The notes beneath the pieces were generated by a model, which saw nothing but the letters and a program-made list of their open reading frames with translations, had not been told where the DNA came from and searched no databases. From Zea mays (taxonomy: Eukaryota; Streptophyta; Magnoliopsida; Poales; Poaceae), in NCBI RefSeq assembly GCF_902167145.1, contig NC_050101.1:117891789-117955788 (forward strand): 64,000 nucleotides of DNA, read 5' to 3'. Positions within the stretch are counted from its first letter, which is position 1; the number at the start of each line of letters is the position of its first letter. The position numbers and the translations under genes were made by a program. Positions 48,000 through 59,700 of the stretch are shown in pieces.

Positions 48000-48231
48000 A
48001 ATTACAAGGCCAGTGGAAGATGATGTGAGCTTTTATAGTGAATGCACTCAACATTTGTTTGGAGATGAAGGGATGTTCAATTCAATAAACATAAGTGGTA
48101 AACATGAGCTTGAAAGTATCACATTTAGTGACAACGACAAAGGCAAGGTTAAAGGGCTTGGAAAGATTGCTATAGCCTATATCCGTTCATACCCTCTTTA
48201 TAATACAATTAAGGGAGAAACAAAGTTCTAA
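48000..48231 (+). pseudogene. Copia protease-region fragment
   Basis: CTQHLFGDEGMFNSI and then [19 protein letters not shown], the stretch just after the Copia protease active site (compare the Opie-like pol at ~30540-30660). It stops after ~70 residues. Isolated scrap, no LTR seen. Confidence 0.7.
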
Positions 48232-48739
48232 ACTATTATAAGTGTCTCTCAACTCCAAATGACACTTAGAACGAGTACATCATTAACCTTGTCTTTCCTC
48301 CATTTAAAACAAACAAAAAATGAAACCATAAATAGGGACATGAAAACCATAGATTGCATGAAACAATCTCCATCATTGTGACCTGAACTCAAATTTGCCT
48401 TGCAAAACACATATTAGCCATAACAACCTTATGTTGTCATTAATTACCAAAGCATTTGAGGGACTAAATGCATTCATGTAGGTTTAGTGACTTAAATGCA
48501 GTGGCAAAGCTATGAGATATGTTAGGTTATTCCATATATTTTTCTTACGAATTATGAGTATAGAATATATTGGACCCATAAGTCCACAAAATAGTTAAAA
48601 TATATTTATGCCCATAATAAATCTATAGTAATAAACAAAGTACAGATTGTAACATAATGGCGTTGGAGCAATACCTATTCTTCATCTACATTACAAGAGC
48701 ACAATGGTAAAAAAATAAATCTTTGTTTGGCTTGTCTTA
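48232..48739. other. AT-rich interval, nothing recognised
   Basis: No coding frame, RNA or repeat boundaries recognised. Confidence 0.4.
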
Positions 48740-49290
48740 AGAGATAAAATCAACTCGAAGAATTTGCTCAGAAGGAAAGGTTTTCTAGTGATCTGCATTG
48801 TGTTCTTTGTGACTCTAACTGCAAGGAGGCTACATTCGTTCCATCTGTTGTTTGAGTGTCCTTTCAGCTTGGAATGCTGGCAGTATGTCGGTATTCAGTG
48901 GAATCTTGAGCTAGATTTCTTTCTAATGTTCGAAAATGCGAAGAGCGCTTTTGCCCGACGCCTCTTCATAAAAATTGTGGCTTTTGTGACTTGGACCATC
49001 TGGAAGCAAAGAAATGATTTCATCTTTAAAAATATGGTCCCTTCGTTTTCTACATGGATGATTTGTTTCAATGACACGTTGGAGCTTCAGATGTTTGGAT
49101 TTAGCCCTACCCTTAATTTTTGAGTATCCTCTTCTTTCTCTTTCTTAATTTTTTAGTATCCTCTTCTTTCTCTTTCTCTTTTTTCTATCCAGCTCGTTCG
49201 GTTCCTTTGTTTCATCTTGTTATATTTTATGCAATAAATAAAGCTGTGCCGCAGGTTTCCTCTACATCCTTTTTCTTTTCAAAAAAACGT
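48740..49290 (+). pseudogene. LINE 3'-end fragment (zf-RVT region)
   Basis: Frame at 48764-49123 reads LLFECPFSLECWQ and WTIWKQRNDFIF, typical of the zinc-binding C-terminal end of plant L1-type LINE reverse transcriptase. A pyrimidine-rich duplicated stretch (AGTATCCTCTTCTTTCTCTT twice, 49124-49185) and AATAAATAAA (~49235) follow, as at a LINE 3' UTR. 5'-truncated. Confidence 0.6.
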
Positions 49291-50199
49291 CACAGACTAT
49301 CCAAGTAATTTCTTCACAAAACTACCAAAGGTAGCATGCAGTGGCATAGGCAAATAAATTTCTTCTAAATTGTATAAAACACAATAGTGGCTTGCTCTAA
49401 ATTTCATCAATCATCAATACTGTGATTCGTTTTAGATCTTGTGCCATCAACGCGGCCATATCGGCCAGTGTTGAGGGGTCAAACCGGGGATCGATATCCT
49501 AGGCTGCAGTTGATTGTGGGCTAACTAGGCAATGAGCTGTAAGTATATGCTACGTAACGTACATATTTTTGTCGTTCTTGCCAAAATCAAGCCTCAGCTT
49601 AAATTCGTTTCTAGCAGTACTTTTGATTGATATAATAAGTTCTAACGATTTTGCGTATGTGTATGTTGAAGATTTGTTTGATTTTGTTGCCACATGCTTG
49701 TCCGAAACTAGTTGCAGCACCTGAAATCTGATGCAAATTCAAGTGCCATATAAATGACGGATAAAATTAAGGACACCAGGAAATATATGATTGGCTCAAA
49801 AACTGAATGTAACGCTGTCAGTTATCGCTTCTCAGAGCAAAGCAAGTACAATAATATGCTGTAAAATAACTAATTGTTGAGGTAAAAGAGAGATAAAAAG
49901 AAAGAGAAGAGAGAGATAAAGCTGTAAAAACTAATACTACATATTAGAAAAAATATTATATACACCCAGGATGTAAAACCACTACTTTGCAGCTTTTCAT
50001 ATCCACACCAATAGAAAAAAAATTAGGCTTGCTAGTAAAATCTCACATGTTCATGTTGCTACGTCTTTCCACTGATGGTGGCATGGTGCTACTTTTTTTT
50101 TTCAGTGCGCTGAAAATGATAGAAGCAGGAAGGGAGAGGATGCGAAATTGGCATTGTAATTCGGTCTCTTGCTACCTCCAAGCGAGAAGATAATTACAG
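49291..50199 (+). promoter_or_regulatory. Upstream region of GWD gene
   Basis: AT-rich intergenic DNA changing to GC-rich at ~50200. No confident TATA box. The likely transcription start is close to 50200, judged only by composition. Confidence 0.4.
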
Positions 50200-50715
50200 G
50201 TCGCGTCTCGTAGCGTCCACCCACGCCGACGCCGGACTGTGCGCATTCTTCGGGAACGGGACAGAGGAGAGAGGCGAGCGAGCAACGAGACGCTGCGCTG
50301 ACCGCCCGCCCCGCCCGCGCCCATTCCTCCTCCCACTCCATCCTCCTCCTCCGCAGCCCGCGCTTCGCCGCTCGCGCCTCCTTCCCATCCTCTTCTTTTC
50401 ACCGCCACCCCTCTTCGCTCTTTCGGAGCCACCGTGAGTGCGCCGCGGCTTCATCTTGCTGATCGTGTCCGTGGCTTCTTGATACTCCGTGACTGTCTCC
50501 GTCCGTGCGTGCGCTGGCTTGATCCTGGCGGTTCTTGTTCTTGCCTGCATTCCACTCGTTCGCTTCCTCGCGATAATATCTGCTTCGTCTTTTTTTTTTC
50601 CTTCTGGTTTCTTCTGGTATGTGTAGGAAGCGAGTGAGCAAGCCGACCAACAGCGGCTGAGATTCGCTGCAACGTCGGTATCAAAAGGTGTCCGAGCGGT
50701 TGAGATTCGCGTGCC
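50200..50715 (+). other. GWD 5' UTR with an intron
   Basis: GC-rich leader to 50433, then GT at 50434 (ACC|GTGAGT) and, after a long T/C tract, AG at 50625-50626. The exon resumes at 50627 and reaches the ATG at 50716. 5' UTR introns are common in plant housekeeping genes. The TSS is not determined. Confidence 0.55.
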
Positions 50716-53700
50716 ATGTCCGGATTCAGTGCCGCGGCCAACGCAGCGGCGGCTGAGCGGTGCGCGCTCGCGTTCCGCGCACGGCCCGCGGCCTCCTCGC
50801 CAGCGAAGCGGCAGCAGCAGCCGCAGCCAGCGTCCCTCCGACGCAGCGGGGGCCAGCGCCGCCCCACGACGCTCTCCGCCTCTAGCCGCGGCCCCGTCGT
50901 GCCGCGCGCCGTCGCCACGTCCGCGGACCGCGCGTCCCCCGACGTAAGCACCTCATGCCTGCTCTATCTTTCGCCGCTGGGCCATCATCAGCTGATGTTC
51001 TCCCACTGTTTGGCAATTTGCCTGCTTCATTTTCATGTCTTTCCGTTGCTCTTGTCGCAGCTTATCGGAAAGTTCACGCTGGATTCCAACTCCGAGCTCC
51101 AGGTGCGACCGCTGGATACCAGGTTCATTCACCCATCTGCTACGATTTTATCTCTATAACACTATTGGTGCATTGTGTGGGAACAGGTCGCAGTGAACCC
51201 AGCGCCGCAGGGTTTGGTGTCAGAGATTAGCCTGGAGGTGACCAACACAAGCGGTTCCCTGATTTTGCATTGGGGAGCCCTTCGCCCGGACAAGAGGTGT
51301 GAGGCACTGCTTCTCTTGCCGCTTTTGATGATAAAACATGTCTCAAACATGCTCGTATGCCATTTGCTGCCGTCGAAGCTTCTCTTCCCGCTTTTGCACT
51401 CAGTCACACATGCTCTTATGCCATTTGCTGCACTTCCTTTTAGATTGAATTTGATGTACTTGAGCTACTTGGCTGCAGAGATTGGATCCTCCCGTCCAGA
51501 AAACCTGATGGAACGACAGTGTACAAGAACAGGGCTCTCAGGACACCTTTTGTAAAGGTCAGTCGTCTTGCATCAAGGATCTTTGTGCCACCACGGAACA
51601 GTAGTTACTAATGTCCATAACTGTGCAGTCAGGTGATAACTCCACTCTAAGGATTGAGATAGATGATCCTGGGGTGCACGCCATTGAGTTCCTCATCTTT
51701 GACGAGACACAGAACAAATGGTAATGCTGCTGTTTGGATTACTTTGCAGCACTGTTTGTTTATTTGAATGAACAAGATATCAACCATCTGAACTCTACTT
51801 TGGACAGGTTTAAAAACAATGGCCAGAATTTTCAGGTTCAGTTCCAGTCGAGCCGCCATCAGGGTACTGGTGCATCTGGTGCCTCCTCTTCTGCTACTTC
51901 TACCTTGGTGCCAGAGGATCTTGTGCAGATCCAAGCTTACCTTCGGTGGGAAAGAAGGGGAAAGCAGTCATACACACCAGAGCAAGAAAAGGCAAGCTTT
52001 TAGTACTAAACATTCCATCGTCCATCTTAATGGAAGTTGATGCACTAAGTTATTAGTAAACTAAAAGTAGGTAGCGGTTGCATTTTTCTCCAGGAGGAGT
52101 ATGAAGCTGCACGAGCTGAGTTAATAGAGGAAGTAAACAGAGGTGTTTCTTTAGAGAAGCTTCGAGCTAAATTGACAAAAGCACCTGAAGCACCTGAGTC
52201 GGATGAAAGTAAATCTTCTGCATCTCGAATGCCCATCGGTAAACTTCCAGAGGATCTTGTACAGGTGCAGGCTTATATAAGGTGGGAGCAAGCGGGCAAG
52301 CCAAACTATCCTCCTGAGAAGCAACTGGTAATACATTGATTCAACAGCGTAAAATAGCTTGTTGATTTGATGCTTTGTGGAGGTTCTTATTTCACAATTT
52401 GCCAGGTAGAATTTGAGGAAGCAAGGAAGGAACTGCAGGCTGAGGTGGACAAGGGAATCTCTATTGATCAGTTGAGGCAGAAAATTTTGAAAGGAAACAT
52501 TGAGAGTAAAGTTTCCAAGCAGCTGAAGAACAAGAAGTACTTCTCTGTAGAAAGGATTCAGCGCAAAAAGAGAGATATCACACAACTTCTCAGTAAACAT
52601 AAGCATACACTTGTGGAAGATAAAGTAGAGGTTGTACCAAAACAACCAACTGTTCTTGATCTCTTCACCAAGTCTTTACATGAGAAGGATGGCTGTGAAG
52701 TTCTAAGCAGAAAGCTCTTCAAGTTCGGCGATAAAGAGATACTGGTTAGGATCCTTGACAGATATCCTTTGCATTTCCCGCCCTTGCTTCCACCAGGCTA
52801 ATCAAGCTTCTCTCTTCTTAAGGCAATTTCTACCAAGGTTCAAAATAAAACAGAAGTTCACTTGGCAACAAACCATACCGACCCACTTATTCTTCACTGG
52901 TCTTTGGCAAAAAATGCTGGAGAATGGAAGGTAAAACTCCAATTTTTTTGCATTTGTTAAAGCTGCAAGCAGCTGTATTAAACATTGTTTTCAGTGCCAA
53001 TGTGGTGTTATTTAACTGTGCAGGCACCTTCTCCAAATATATTGCCATCTGGTTCCACATTGCTGGACAAGGCGTGTGAAACTGAATTTACTAAATCTGA
53101 ATTGGATGGTTTGCATTACCAGGTGGAACTAACACCGTCAACTTGTTATAATGCCCTCTTTATATTAGCCATCTTGCCATCTCAAGGTTCTTAATGTGCA
53201 GGTTGTTGAGATAGAGCTTGATGATGGAGGATACAAAGGAATGCCATTTGTTCTTCGGTCTGGTGAAACATGGATAAAAAATAATGGTTCTGATTTTTTC
53301 CTAGATTTCAGCACCCATGATGTCAGAAATATTAAGGCAATTGTCTCTGCCCACTTCACCTTGCAAACTTCATACTGTTTCTTCTGCTTTGACTGTTTTA
53401 CAGTATCTTACTTATACACTTGATCTTAGCCAAAAGGCCGAGAAAGGTATACAGTATCTTACTTATAAAACTCTCCAATTTGTTCTTAGTTAAAGGGCAA
53501 TGGTGATGCTGGTAAAGGTACTGCTAAGGCATTGCTGGAGAGAATAGCAGATCTGGAGGAAGATGCCCAGCGATCTCTTATGCACAGGTCAGGCCCTAAA
53601 ATATCGATAATAATATGACTACCATTTACATGGAATGTTCTCCTAAACTACTTTCTTCAACAGATTCAATATTGCAGCAGATCTAGCTGACCAAGCCAGA

Positions 53701-56700
53701 GATGCTGGACTTTTGGGTATTGTTGGGCTTTTTGTTTGGATTAGATTCATGGCTACCAGGCAACTAACATGGAATAAGAACTATAATGTGAAGCCACGGT
53801 ATATACCTTTCTGTATTATTTACTTCAGTAACCTTTTACTCTCTGTTTAAAAAGAATCAGAAATTGTCCTTTTTCTTTTGCCAAGTGAACCTAATTTGAT
53901 TGTTGGTCATCATAAATGACAAAACAGAATACAATTTAGTAGTTATAGAATATTGTATGGGTACAAACAAAAACGTAACTCATTTGCATATTGTACGACA
54001 TCTCATAATGTTCAATAACCATGTGCAGTGAGATAAGCAAAGCACAGGATAGGTTTACAGATGATCTTGAGAATATGTACAAAGCTTATCCACAGTACAG
54101 AGAGATATTAAGAATGATAATGGCTGCTGTTGGTCGCGGAGGTGAAGGTGATGTTGGTCAACGCATTCGTGATGAGATATTAGTAATACAGGTAAAAATA
54201 ATGGTCCTTGGTGAATATACAGTTATTTTTGTTCGTTGCTTTGATGAATTAAGCAGTTGGTAGTGCTCATCCAAAACATAGACATGTCAACAATAAAATG
54301 CTTGGTGTGTTACAGAGAAATAATGACTGCAAAGGTGGAATGATGGAAGAATGGCACCAGAAATTGCACAACAATACAAGCCCAGATGATGTAGTGATAT
54401 GCCAGGTATTGGATGTTTAGAATTCCTAATATTGCAAACATCTAAGCTTTGAGGTTTTGATGGTTTCGTCTCTCCTTGGGCAGGCCTTAATTGATTATAT
54501 CAAGAGTGACTTTGATATAAGCGTTTACTGGGACACCTTGAACAAAAATGGCATAACCAAAGAGCGTCTCTTGAGCTATGATCGTGCTATTCATTCAGAA
54601 CCAAATTTCAGAAGTGAACAGAAGGCGGGTTTACTCCGTGACCTGGGAAATTACATGAGAAGCCTAAAGGTATGTGACACAGCTAGTATGGATAATAAAG
54701 TGTTGGGGAAAAGTTGTGCCCTATGTTTGAAATGGAATATAGTTTTTCGAAGACAACATATGAAAACACATATTGTGCTATACTATCAATTCAGAAAAAA
54801 ATGAGTTACTGTAAAAAACATACAGACAAATTGTATACTAGTGTGCCTTTTTCTGCTAATGGTATATGTTGTTCTGTCCATTATATGCTTCCAATAGTAA
54901 TGTTTCTAGCTTTGACAATGTGCAAAAGCCCTGGTATGCCCATTACTGTGCACGTGAGCACCGTACCCCTTTGAGCACCGGATACAAACCCTATGCGATT
55001 GAATGAGTATGCCTCGTTGGATACGTATATGACATGGATACTGTTTGGATACGTATCCCTGGAGTATCTGTAAAAAAAATCAACAACAATTCAGATTCTC
55101 TTTGCGTTTGTTTGATATGTCGTTCCGATATAGCTCAGCCCACCAATAGCTGTTCCCTGATTCCCCATGCATGCTGCCTCTCTTCTCCCGTAACCCTAGT
55201 ACCCTGCACAGCCGCCACAACACGCTCACACGCAAGAGCTCATGCACGGCCAAGCAACGGTGGTGACGAAGTCCACCGCTCCACAGCAGTTCCTGTGGAG
55301 GTAAGGCCGAAGAGATCCTTATGGATGTGCGACATCGTGTCATGCTGCTGCATAAGGTGGGGCTAAGGTTGTGCTCATGCTAGATGACTAAGGCACGAGG
55401 ATGGTGGCGTAGTGAGCCCTAGCTCTGATACCATGTTAGAGAGGAATGAAATGATAACTTGTCTATTGCGTAGGGCACAAAGGGCAAATGTACATAGGGT
55501 AAGTTTACAGAGAGAACCCTAAATTCTAGAGAAAATATAATACAAGAAAGGAACTACATATACACTAACAATGACCATGATGCGGGCCCTGCTCAGTTCC
55601 TATCACAAGCATCAGCCATGGCACATGGATAGTTGCTTGGGCGACCATGACAAGGCCAAGAGCAGCCTCTCCGCTCATTGATCCGTGCTGCAACGCTGTT
55701 GCTCCAAGCGAAGGGAGGTAAGACCACCAGAGTGTTGTGCGTTGCTTGCTAGTCATGGTCAGCACTCAATCAGTGAGCTTTCCCCTTCGTCTAATGCTTT
55801 TTTGTTTATGCTTGCCTGTTGGAACATTGGCTGGAATGAAATGAAAATAGGGAGAGGATGAGCAAAACAACACAATTACAAGAATGCAAGACTTGGCTGC
55901 CACTGCTTGTAGTTTTTAACTATGCTTTATTATGTATTTATATTTATTAGAAATACTTAAACATATCCACGTATTGTGTTTTTTTTAACGAAAATGTCAT
56001 ATCCACATATCTGTATCCGTCAATACCACCATATCGGTGTTGCACAGGTTGCAACCTGCCCTTGACATCCTGTTGGGTCAAAGGGTGGTTGGTATATACC
56101 CTTGACTTCAAGTTTGGTTAAGGGTGGTGTGTTTCTTTTGTTGGGCTGCTTTTTCCTCTCTATAATATACAACGACGCACAATTCTCCTGCGTGTTTGAG
56201 AAAAAAATATTCGCTGTTTGCCTAGTGGAGTGTCTAGATCGTCTATATGACATTTATACCTTAATTGGGACCCAAGTCTGGAGTCTAGGCAGTATGGATG
56301 TGCAATTAGAGCTTCGATGCTGATTAGTTAAGATTAATCACTAGCCGTGAAGTGGTCGTTTGTCTAGTGTGTAGTGTCACGTTATACCTTTTGTGTGACA
56401 AAAAAGAAGATATGCATTTACTCATATTTTCTGTGATTGAATATTCTTTTCCAGACATACTGTTTTATTAATGTTATTCTTTTTCTCATTCTGCTAGGCT
56501 GTGCATTCTGGTGCTGATCTTGAATCTGCTATAGCAAGTTGTATGGGATACAAATCAGAGGTATCATCCTCATCCCTATTTGTTCTGCTACAATGCTTTA
56601 TGCTCACGTCTATTGAACTAACCTTTTGGATACAGGGTGAAGGTTTCATGGTTGGTGTTCAGATCAATCCAGTGAAGGGTTTACCATCTGGATTTCCGGT

Positions 56701-59700
56701 AAAAATCCCTAAAACTTCTTTTCTCAAAACATGTACTCCCTCCGTTCTTTTTTATTTGTCGCCGATTAGTTCAAATATGAACTAGCGGGCGACAAATATT
56801 CGAGAACGGAGGTAGTACTTTCTTAGTTTCTTACATTTGTGACATTTACTGCCCATATAGGAGTTGCTTGAATTTGTGCTTGAACATGTTGAGGATAAAT
56901 CAGCGGAACCACTTCTTGAGGTCAGTGATAATAGATCCAAGTTCCTGAATTCTATTAAAACAAAGAGCTGATGCTAGGATTCATTATCTCAATTCAAACA
57001 ACTAGATCTCCATAACTGACTGGATTATTTAATCCACTCATTTTTGTGGTTACTTTGTGAATCAGTTATTGATAAATGATAACGAATTGTCAACTTATAG
57101 GGGCTATTGGAAGCTCGAGTTGAACTGCGCCCTTTGCTTCTTGATTCGCGTGAACGCATGAAAGATCTTATATTTTTGGACATTGCTCTTGATTCTACCT
57201 TCAGGACAGCAATTGAAAGGTCATATGAGGAGCTGAATGATGCAGCCCCAGAGGTTGGTCACACAAATATTGCTATAGCAGACATTATTAAATGCACCTT
57301 TTCCGTATCACATGTTGCTTTTATCTTATCCGAATGCATTTATCTCATGACACCGTTTTTCTCAATCCAGAAAATAATGTACTTCATCAGTCTTGTCCTT
57401 GAAAATCTTGCGCTTTCAATTGACGACAATGAAGACATCCTGTATTGTTTAAAGGTACACTTTGACTCTTTATTATCCAGAAATAGAAAGACTTGAAGTT
57501 TACATTATTTTATGAATTTTTGATAATAAAATTGGTATGCATGTCCTAATCTAGTTTATGTAGATCAGACAGCCTCTGAAAATTCCACTTTTCTTGCTTC
57601 TTTACCATGTGCCTTTCTTAAACGTTCTCTCCAAAATATCTAGAAAAGTATTCATATTTTGATATACTTCAAATAAGTATCATGCCAAAATTTGCTAACG
57701 AAAACATGCAGACAGAGAACTATTAAGTAACACCATACTGCTGTTGAAATTCTTATTTTGATCACTGCAAGAGGGGAAATGTTATTTGCCTCATCATGGT
57801 CATTAACAATTAGTGTATGAACTCTGTCCTATATATTTCGATATTATATTTAGTGACAACTATTAATTTTGTAGTATTATGAATTTACATTGCATATGTT
57901 GTTATTCATGCACATTAAACACATGGATGGTCAAAATTTCAACTGTTTGAATCACATGGATCCAGAAGTGACACTTGTTTTAGGATGGCATTTGTGCTAT
58001 CTGGAAATAATTGTTTGTTTGAACTTATTTGTCATTCTATTGTGATGCTTAACAATGGCGATGTTGTCTAAATGTTTTTTCCTGAAGGGATGGAACCAAG
58101 CCTTGGAAATGGCTAAGCAAAAAGACGACCAATGGGCGCTCTATGCTAAAGCATTTCTTGACAGAAACAGACTTGCCCTTGCGAGCAAGGGAGAACAATA
58201 CCATAATATGATGCAGCCCTCTGCTGAGTATCTTGGCTCGTTACTCAGCATAGACCAATGGGCAGTGAGTACTTCATAGAAATCAAACCTAATGTTCCAT
58301 TTGTTCATCAAGAAATTAATAATAAATATAATTTTCAGGTCAATATCTTCACAGAAGAAATTATACGCGGTGGATCAGCTGCTACTCTGTCTGCTCTTCT
58401 GAACCGATTTGATCCTGTTTTAAGGAATGTTGCTCACCTCGGAAGGTAAAAATGTAAAATCTATGACTGCTGTTGAACTTCTTTTACTTTGTATCCCCAG
58501 TATATGAACACATAATTCTAAGGACTACTTTGGGAACTCAAATCCCCTTCGGGATTGAAGGGGATTGGAGAGGAAGTTAGTTTATTTTCACCTCAATCCT
58601 CTCCTATCCCGAAGGGGATTTGAGGTTCCCAAAGTAGCCCTAAAAGTGATACTAGTGACCCTCTCCACAATTTTATGCGAACCACAGAAATTAATAATAT
58701 ATTCTATTACTCTGCACCTGACATCTGGCTCCTGCTATCAGTTGGCAGGTTATAAGCCCGGTTGAAGTATCAGGTTATGTGGTTGTGGTTGATGAGTTAC
58801 TTGCTGTCCAGAACAAATCTTATGATAAACCAACCATCCTTGTGGCAAAGAGTGTCAAGGGAGAGGAAGAAATACCAGATGGAGTAGTTGGTGTAATTAC
58901 ACCTGATATGCCAGATGTTCTGTCTCATGTGTCAGTCCGAGCAAGGAATAGCAAGGTTTATCTTCACAGCTATGTTGCAAGATTTCTTGAATTTTTTCTC
59001 TTGTATTGATGTTGACATACTAGCTTTTTCCTAATGAAGGTACTGTTTGCGACCTGTTTTGACCACACCACTCTATCTGAACTTGAAGGATATGATCAGA
59101 AACTGTTTTCCTTCAAGCCTACTTCTGCAGATATAACCTATAGGTACTTGAGGCTATTTGAACGTCATGTCTAATGAAGCTAGGTTATAAAGGCTAATAA
59201 CTAATTCTTTTTTGAATATTTCCTTCCATCAGCTTAGTTCATTCATTTGGTAACTTAGATCCATATATATAGATATTTTGAGAGTCAAATTTGGGTTGTT
59301 TTTCCTAAAATGTGCAGTCTATCATTGCATTAACAAAACAAATTGAAAAGGCACCACACAAACACAACCGCCACGAAAACAACACTTGCAATTGCAACAC
59401 CTACACTAACCAGGTCCAGGGATTTCAAAGTGCGACACTGATTAAAAATAAAGAAAACAACTAAAACAATGTATTATTATCAAAGGCATAAAGAATATGT
59501 CTATAGGGTTAATATAATCTTCTGTGTAGACGACAAGTGTCTATAAACCTGGCTAATTATCACCGTGTGTTTGATAATTTTTTTTTCTTACTTTACACAA
59601 TTTATGGTCGAGCTACACTTGATGGCACATCATCAACTTGGACAATATCTGGCTGGGTGATCCCATGTTACCAACATTTCACAGCCCATCTGGAATAATC

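Noticed and set aside
50683..50712. tRNA-like A box (GTGTCCGAGCGGTTGAG) before the GWD start codon
   Set aside because: Resembles the D-arm of tRNA-Ser/Leu only; no anticodon arm, B box or acceptor stem follows.
51301..51480. Short tandem duplication in GWD intron 3 as a possible extra exon
   Set aside because: The repeat (CTTCTCTTCCCGCTTTTG-type) is in the intron, and the joined exons match the family without it.
54457..54974. Alternative open frames running from GWD exon 16 into its intron
   Set aside because: The frame extends past a clear GT donor into non-conserved sequence; conserved GWD sequence resumes at 56498.
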